A stretch of DNA of 64,000 bases from an uncultured Prevotellaceae bacterium (lineage in GTDB: Bacteria; Bacteroidota; Bacteroidia; Bacteroidales; Bacteroidaceae), in assembly GCA_902792635.1 (NCBI GenBank), contig CADBAG010000005.1:1255-65254 (forward strand), read 5' to 3'. Positions 59,398 through 64,000 of this stretch are shown here, one piece after another. The stretch's first letter is position 1. Each line of letters begins with the position of its first letter. The notes under the pieces were generated by a model. It was not told the origin of the DNA. It worked only from the letters and a program-made list of their open reading frames with translations, and did no database searches. A program made the translations under genes and the position numbers.

Positions 59398-59812
59398 GAC
59401 AGTGCCCTGATAAGCCGGGTTCCGTATCTCCGCCCGAGAGCGGAGAGCCTTGTCATTTATCTAATCTGCAAGTCACCCTGCAGCTTAAGCGTTCTACCCT
59501 CCATCGTAGCCTTCGAGAGGCATCGGGCAGGCAACCCTGGCATGACGATGGTATACGCGAACTTGCAGCCTCCAGACGGCACAGCCCCAGCGGTCACCCG
59601 CCGGCTGGTGGTCTCTTACACCACCTTCTCACCCTTACCTCCATCGACTTTCCGAGGGCGACCCCCGAGAGTATCAGATAGTGGCGGTTGTTTTCTTCTG
59701 CCTACACCTGCTGTCACCAACAGCTTCCATTTTCAGAAGTGGAGCACCTTATGCTGCCCGGACTTTCCTCTCGCACCGCCAAGCGATGCCAGCGACAGGC
59801 CGGGGCACTGTC
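59398..59812 (-). ncRNA. rnpB: RNase P RNA, bacterial type A
   Basis: About 415 nt on the minus strand. The first and last 10 bases pair (GACAGTGCCC with GGGCACTGTC, helix P1). The universal 5' element GAGAGGAAAGTCCGGGC (CR I) is at about 59779-59763. The 3' CR V-like segment and the CCGGCTTAT end motif near 59411-59419 are present. This is the catalytic RNA that trims 5' leaders from tRNA precursors. It has its own promoter at 59847-59854. Confidence 0.95.
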
Positions 59813-59846
59813 TTACGGTATCTTCGTTGAAAAATATTTTTCGGTG

Positions 59847-59854
59847 CAAAATTA
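59847..59854 (-). promoter_or_regulatory. rnpB promoter -7 element
   Basis: TAATTTTG on the minus strand, about 35 bases before the mature 5' end, so a short leader is likely to be removed. Confidence 0.6.
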
Positions 59855-59947
59855 ATAAAAACATTTATCTTTCAATGACATTCTCTTAGGTTTTTGCAAG
59901 TTTTTAAACGATTGTAAATTATTATCCCATTCTACTGAAGAAGCGTT

Positions 59948-59971
59948 AAGTGTTAAAATCAAAGTGTTAAA
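59948..59971. repeat. tandem AAGTGTTAAA boxes upstream of htrA
   Basis: AAGTGTTAAA at 59948-59957 and 59962-59971, 14 bases apart, about 50-70 bases ahead of the htrA -7 element. This is a possible binding site for a stress regulator. The rest of 59855-60019 shows nothing else. Confidence 0.4.
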
Positions 59972-60019
59972 TACGAATAAACATCACTGACAAAATGACA
60001 ACTTTACGAATAATGACCT

Positions 60020-60027
60020 TATATTTG
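60020..60027 (+). promoter_or_regulatory. htrA promoter -7 element
   Basis: TATATTTG, 50 bases before ATG 60078, followed by an A-rich leader. Confidence 0.6.
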
Positions 60028-60077
60028 CAAGCGTGAAAAGGAACACAGAAAAAGAATAATACATAATAATTAAAGAC

Positions 60078-61547
60078 ATGAAAAAAATCAATTCTTACGT
60101 TGTAGGAGGCCTCTGCGCGCTGTCTCTGACCTTTTCAACAGGAGCTGTCATGTATGTGCACGCTGCTACTCCCGCTGTGGAGCAAGCCGGACAGCCCGTT
60201 GATCTCACCTATGCTTCAAAGAAAGCTTTGGCTGCTGTTGTGAGCGTGAAGACGGTGCAGAACTCTAAGACTCAGACCGTTGAGGTTCAGAGCAGTCCTT
60301 TCGATGACTTCTTCTCCGACCCCTTCGGCTTCTTCGGCACACCAAACCAGGGCAACGGTGGCACACAGAAGCGCCAGGTACGCACCCCGAAGCAGGAAGG
60401 CTTAGGTTCGGGTGTCATCATCAGCCCCGACGGATATATCGTGACGAACAACCATGTCGTAGCAGGTGCTGACGAATTGACAGTGACCCTCGAGGACAAC
60501 CGTGAGTTCAACGCCAAGATCATTGGTACTGACCCGACAACAGACCTCGCTCTCATCAAGGTCGAGGCTAAGAACCTCCCTACCCTTCCTATCGGCGACT
60601 CCGACAAACTGAAGGTAGGCCAGTGGGTCATCGCCGTAGGTAACCCCTTCGGACTCAGCAATACCGTGACGGCTGGTATCATCTCTGCCAAGGCTCGTTC
60701 TATCGGCGCCAACGGTGTGGAGAGTTTCATCCAGACCGATGCTGCTATCAACCGTGGTAACTCCGGTGGTGCACTGGTAACGGCTGACGGTGAACTCGTA
60801 GGTATCAATGCTATGCTCTACTCAGAGACGGGCTCTTATTCTGGCTATGGCTTCGCTATCCCGACAGCTATAATGAATAAGGTAGTCGCTGACCTCAAGC
60901 AGTATGGTACTGTTCAGCGTGCTTATCTCGGCATCCGCGGCACGGATCTCCATAACCAGATTGATAACCTTAAGGACAACAACAAGGATGTGCCTGACTA
61001 TGGTACGAATACCGGTGTGTATGTGGCTTCTGTTGAGGACGATGGTGCCGGTGCAGCTGCTGGTCTGAAGAAAGGCGATGTCATCACGAAGATCGATGGC
61101 AAGACAATTAATAAGATGGCTGAGCTCCAGGAGGTCATCAACAACAAGAAACCGGGTGACAAGGCTACGATCACTTGGCTCCGCAATAAGAAGGAAATGT
61201 CAAAGACCGTGGTGCTGAAGAACAAGCAGGGCAACACGAAGATCGTGAAGACAGCCGACTTCTCTGTACTCGGTGCTAACGTACTGCCTGTCAGCGATGC
61301 TCTGAAGAAACAGCTCGGCATCAGCTATGGTTTGCAGGTAAAGAACGTCAAGAAGGGTGCCTTCAAAGACGGTGGCATTGAGGATGGATTCATCATCATC
61401 ACAGCCAACGACAAGCCAATGAAGACCATCTCTGATCTCCAGGACGCTGTCAAGGAAGCTTCCTTAAGCAAGAACCCTGTGCTCTTCATCACGGGTGAGT
61501 GGCCTTCAGGCAAGACCGATTATAAGGCTATCAAAGTGAGCGAGTAA
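60078..61547 (+). CDS. htrA: Do-like periplasmic serine protease (DegP/HtrA)
   Basis: 489 residues with signal peptide. The catalytic triad is complete: His126 (TNNHVVAGAD), Asp156 (TTDLALIKVE) and Ser229 (NRGNSGGALV). Two PDZ domains follow (about 285-385 and 400-485), the first with YLGIRG. A Gln/Pro/Gly-rich loop (about 72-108) matches the LA loop. It degrades or refolds damaged envelope proteins. It provides an intact counterpart to the serine-less relative at 54984-56660. It is transcribed alone, ending at a strong terminator. Confidence 0.95.
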   Translation: MKKINSYVVGGLCALSLTFSTGAVMYVHAATPAVEQAGQPVDLTYASKKALAAVVSVKTVQNSKTQTVEVQSSPFDDFFSDPFGFFGTPNQGNGGTQKRQVRTPKQEGLGSGVIISPDGYIVTNNHVVAGADELTVTLEDNREFNAKIIGTDPTTDLALIKVEAKNLPTLPIGDSDKLKVGQWVIAVGNPFGLSNTVTAGIISAKARSIGANGVESFIQTDAAINRGNSGGALVTADGELVGINAMLYSETGSYSGYGFAIPTAIMNKVVADLKQYGTVQRAYLGIRGTDLHNQIDNLKDNNKDVPDYGTNTGVYVASVEDDGAGAAAGLKKGDVITKIDGKTINKMAELQEVINNKKPGDKATITWLRNKKEMSKTVVLKNKQGNTKIVKTADFSVLGANVLPVSDALKKQLGISYGLQVKNVKKGAFKDGGIEDGFIIITANDKPMKTISDLQDAVKEASLSKNPVLFITGEWPSGKTDYKAIKVSE

Positions 61548-61587
61548 ATCCACCATCATCATTTGTAGGTATTTTCCTAATTATATG

Positions 61588-61620
61588 AATCCTTTGCAAC
61601 GTCGTTGCAAAGGATTTTTT
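61588..61620 (+). terminator. htrA terminator overlapping the feoB promoter
   Basis: AATCCTTTGCAAC (61588-61600) and GTTGCAAAGGATT (61604-61616) pair perfectly around 3 bases, with T-run to 61620. Confidence 0.9.
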
Positions 61621-61621
61621 G

Positions 61622-61629
61622 TATCTTTG
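61622..61629 (+). promoter_or_regulatory. feoB promoter -7 element
   Basis: TATCTTTG begins 1 base after the terminator T-run, so any -33 contact (about 61598-61603) falls inside the terminator stem-loop sequence. Predicted start is near 61635, 23 bases before ATG 61658. Confidence 0.6.
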
Positions 61630-61657
61630 CACGCGAGAAGATAAAAAGATTGTAAAG

Positions 61658-64000
61658 ATGAAATTATCAGAACTGCATACCGGTGAGAGTGGCGTCATCG
61701 TCAAGGTAACCGGCCATGGCGGATTCCGCAAGCGCATCGTGGAGATGGGCTTTATCAAAGGACAGAAAGTGGAGGTCCTGCTCAATGCTCCGCTCAAAGA
61801 CCCCGTCAAATACCGTGTCATGGGCTACGAGGTGAGTCTTCGCCACTCGGAGGCTGACATGATCGAGGTCGTAACAGAGGAAGAAGCAAGACAACTGAAA
61901 GAAAAGAATGCTGCACAAAAAGCACAAGAAGCAGGAGAGAAAACTGACAATGCCGAGCCTTCAAGCAAGGTCGTCGACTCGAAAGAGCCCGATGAGCAGC
62001 CCTTGCCTCGTCTCTCTGATGAGCAATTGAAAGAAGCCGCTGAAGAGAAACGTAAGGTCATCAATGTGGCTCTCGTGGGTAATCCTAACTGCGGCAAGAC
62101 GTCGTTCTTCAACTTTGCCTCCGGCTCTCACGAGCGTGTAGGCAACTACTCGGGCGTGACAGTGGATGCCAAGGAAGGACACGCACAATATAAAGGCTAT
62201 ACCTTCAACCTCGTCGACCTCCCGGGTACCTACTCGCTTTCCGCTTATTCTCCTGAGGAACTTTACGTGCGCAAGCAGCTCGTGGAGAAGACGCCGGATG
62301 TGGTCATCAATGTCATCGACACAAGTAACCTCGAGCGTAACCTCTATCTCACCACCCAGCTCATCGACATGCACCTCCGTGTGGTCGTAGCACTGAATAT
62401 GTTCGACGAGACGGTGAAGCGCGGTGACAATGTGGATACTAACAAACTCTCTGAGCTCTTCGGTCTCCCGATGGTGCCTACTGTCTTCAAGACGGGTAAA
62501 GGTGTGAATGACCTCTACGATAAGGTCATTGAGATCTATGAAGGCACGGAGGATGCTGATTCTCATTATCGTCATATCCATATCAACCATGGACACGAAT
62601 TAGAGCACGGTATCAAGGAGATTCAAGAGCATCTGAAGAAAGAGACGGCGCTGCGTGAGCGCTTCTCGACCCGTTACCTCGCCATCAAACTCTTGGAGCG
62701 CGACAAGGAAGTGGAGAACTATATCAGTAAGTTGCCCGATGCAGAAGAGATATTCAAGCACCGCGACGAGGCAGCCAAGCGCGTGATGGAAGAGACAAAG
62801 GTCGACTCCGAAACCGCTATCATGGATGCCAAATACGGATTCATCCACGGTGCGCTGAAAGAAGCAGAATATAAAGAAGGTGATAAGGAAGACACCTATC
62901 AGGTCACACATCTGCTTGATAGAATTCTCACCAACCGCTTCGTCGGCTTCCCGATCTTTATCTTAGTACTTGCCATCATGTTCATGGCAACGTTCTGGCT
63001 CGGCGCTTATCCGCAGGACTGGCTCGATGCGTTCTTCGGATGGCTCGGTGACGTCATCGGCAACACGCTCCCTGATGGACCCGTGAAAGCTATGCTCGTA
63101 GACGGTGTCATCGGAGGTGTGGGCAGTGTGGCTTCGTTCCTCCCGCAGATCCTCATTCTTTACCTCTTCATCTCTTTCATGGAGGATTCCGGATACATGG
63201 CGCGTGCCGCCTTCATCATGGATAAGATCATGCACATGATGGGACTCCACGGCAAGTCGTTTATCCCGCTCATCATGGGCTTCGGCTGCAATGTGCCTGC
63301 TGTGATGTCGACACGAACCATTGAGAGCAAACGCTCACGCATCGTGACGATGCTCATTATCCCACTGATGAGTTGTGAGGCACGTATACCTATTTATATT
63401 ATGATCATCGCAACGTTCTTCTCCCGCAGTGCAGCGCCGTTCATCATGATGTCTCTCTATTTCATTGGTATGCTGCTCGCTGTCATCATCAGCCGCATCT
63501 TCACCAAGACGCTGTTCAAAGGCGAGGACACCCCGTTTGTGATGGAGCTTCCTCCTTACCGTTTCCCGACAGCCAAGGCCCTTGGCCGTCACACGTGGGA
63601 GAAAGGTAAGATGTATCTGAAGAAGATGGGTGGCATCATCCTCGTGGCTTCTATCATCGTATGGGCGCTGAGCTACTTCCCGCATCCGCAGGGCATGGAT
63701 CAGCAGGAGCAACAACAGCAGAGCTACCTCGCTACGATCGGCAAGACGGTAGAGCCCGTCTTCCATCCGCAGGGCTTCACGTGGAAGCTCGATGTCGGTC
63801 TGATCGCTGGCGTTGGTGCTAAGGAGATCGTTGCCTCTACCATGGGTATCCTCTATTCGGGTGATGACAGCTTCGGAGACGACACAGGCTACAACGATGA
63901 GGGTGGCAAATATGAGCGCATCCACAAAGATATGTGTAAAGATATTGCAGAGCTCCACCAGAAGCCAGTGAGCGAGATAGGACCAACGGCAAACCTCACG
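61658..64000 (+). CDS. feoB: FeoA-FeoB fusion ferrous iron transporter, cut by the window end
   Basis: 781 codons are visible without a stop. Residues 1-73 are an SH3-like FeoA domain (MKLSELHTGESGVIVK, RIVEMGFIKGQKVEV). A charged linker (74-130) leads to the FeoB GTPase: G1 GNPNCGKTS (141-149), G3 VDLPGTYSLS, G4 ALNMFDE. The membrane permease follows, with PLIMGFGCNVPAVMSTRT and GAKEIVASTMGILY carrying the conserved Cys and Gly-x-x-E motifs. It imports Fe(II) across the inner membrane, important for an anaerobe. The FeoA fusion is common in Bacteroidota. Confidence 0.95.
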   Translation, partial: MKLSELHTGESGVIVKVTGHGGFRKRIVEMGFIKGQKVEVLLNAPLKDPVKYRVMGYEVSLRHSEADMIEVVTEEEARQLKEKNAAQKAQEAGEKTDNAEPSSKVVDSKEPDEQPLPRLSDEQLKEAAEEKRKVINVALVGNPNCGKTSFFNFASGSHERVGNYSGVTVDAKEGHAQYKGYTFNLVDLPGTYSLSAYSPEELYVRKQLVEKTPDVVINVIDTSNLERNLYLTTQLIDMHLRVVVALNMFDETVKRGDNVDTNKLSELFGLPMVPTVFKTGKGVNDLYDKVIEIYEGTEDADSHYRHIHINHGHELEHGIKEIQEHLKKETALRERFSTRYLAIKLLERDKEVENYISKLPDAEEIFKHRDEAAKRVMEETKVDSETAIMDAKYGFIHGALKEAEYKEGDKEDTYQVTHLLDRILTNRFVGFPIFILVLAIMFMATFWLGAYPQDWLDAFFGWLGDVIGNTLPDGPVKAMLVDGVIGGVGSVASFLPQILILYLFISFMEDSGYMARAAFIMDKIMHMMGLHGKSFIPLIMGFGCNVPAVMSTRTIESKRSRIVTMLIIPLMSCEARIPIYIMIIATFFSRSAAPFIMMSLYFIGMLLAVIISRIFTKTLFKGEDTPFVMELPPYRFPTAKALGRHTWEKGKMYLKKMGGIILVASIIVWALSYFPHPQGMDQQEQQQQSYLATIGKTVEPVFHPQGFTWKLDVGLIAGVGAKEIVASTMGILYSGDDSFGDDTGYNDEGGKYERIHKDMCKDIAELHQKPVSEIGPTANLT

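Overview
The window reads as chromosomal DNA of a Prevotella-type member of the Bacteroidales (Bacteroidota). Three things point there. Many transcription units are preceded by the Bacteroidetes promoter pattern TTTG, 19-20 bases, TAnnTTTG. Several large secreted glycanases end in the short C-terminal sorting tail typical of type IX secretion cargo, and the window encodes a PorD-type secretion protein. Carbohydrate genes sit in blocks among housekeeping genes that have clear Bacteroidota relatives (FeoA-FeoB fusion, DAHP synthase-chorismate mutase fusion, NfnAB-like fusion, DUF3127, DUF4835). Calls rest on reading translations and motifs by eye; no database search was run.

Layout. 1-7.0 kb is the end of a glucuronoarabinoxylan locus: a 5'-truncated GH10-like protein without catalytic glutamates, a GH98 endoxylanase with a CBM35-like module, and a GH115 alpha-glucuronidase. 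7.0-7.4 kb holds an unusual triple 15-bp repeat and a candidate small RNA with its own promoter and terminator. 7.4-11.8 kb is housekeeping (birA, yraN, tadA, a coiled-coil lipoprotein, rsmI, tdk). 11.9-19.4 kb is a four-gene operon for a uronic-acid-containing glycan (DUF2264, GH105-DUF4861, an unrecognised toroid protein, GH97). 19.7-24.0 kb is a Phe/Tyr operon (pheA, aminotransferase, DAHP synthase-chorismate mutase, tyrA) behind a textbook attenuator whose 24-codon leader peptide is packed with Tyr and Phe. 24.1-24.9 kb encodes a surface protein. 25.1-35.6 kb is a starch operon: an active multi-module GH13 amylase, a 1,837-residue GH13-like protein with every catalytic position replaced, and a 71-residue peptide. 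35.6-36.5 kb is gene-poor.

36.5-42.5 kb carries a short sigma factor, a phosphoesterase, an NfnAB-like flavoprotein fusion, a PD40 protein and a uridine phosphorylase. 42.6-48.5 kb, on the minus strand, runs dapA, cstA, a small barrel, recR, a membrane protein, a GT2 glycosyltransferase and a GNAT, then two tRNA-Asp genes. 48.6-56.7 kb holds a DMT transporter, a DUF3127 protein, then dnaN, exonuclease, porD, recN and a pseudoprotease-TPR protein. 56.7-64 kb has repeats, tRNA-Thr, tRNA-Gly, dinB, two small genes, rnpB, htrA and the start of feoB.

The strongest new-looking signals are the aromatic attenuator (23.8-24.0 kb), a transposase-less element family present twice, each copy flanked by an 8-bp target duplication (8575-8897 and 56661-56892), the fully degenerate amylase-like protein next to an active amylase, the unassigned protein in the uronide operon, the candidate small RNA at 7.25-7.38 kb, and a 23-bp partial duplication that creates a decoy start codon in front of recN.
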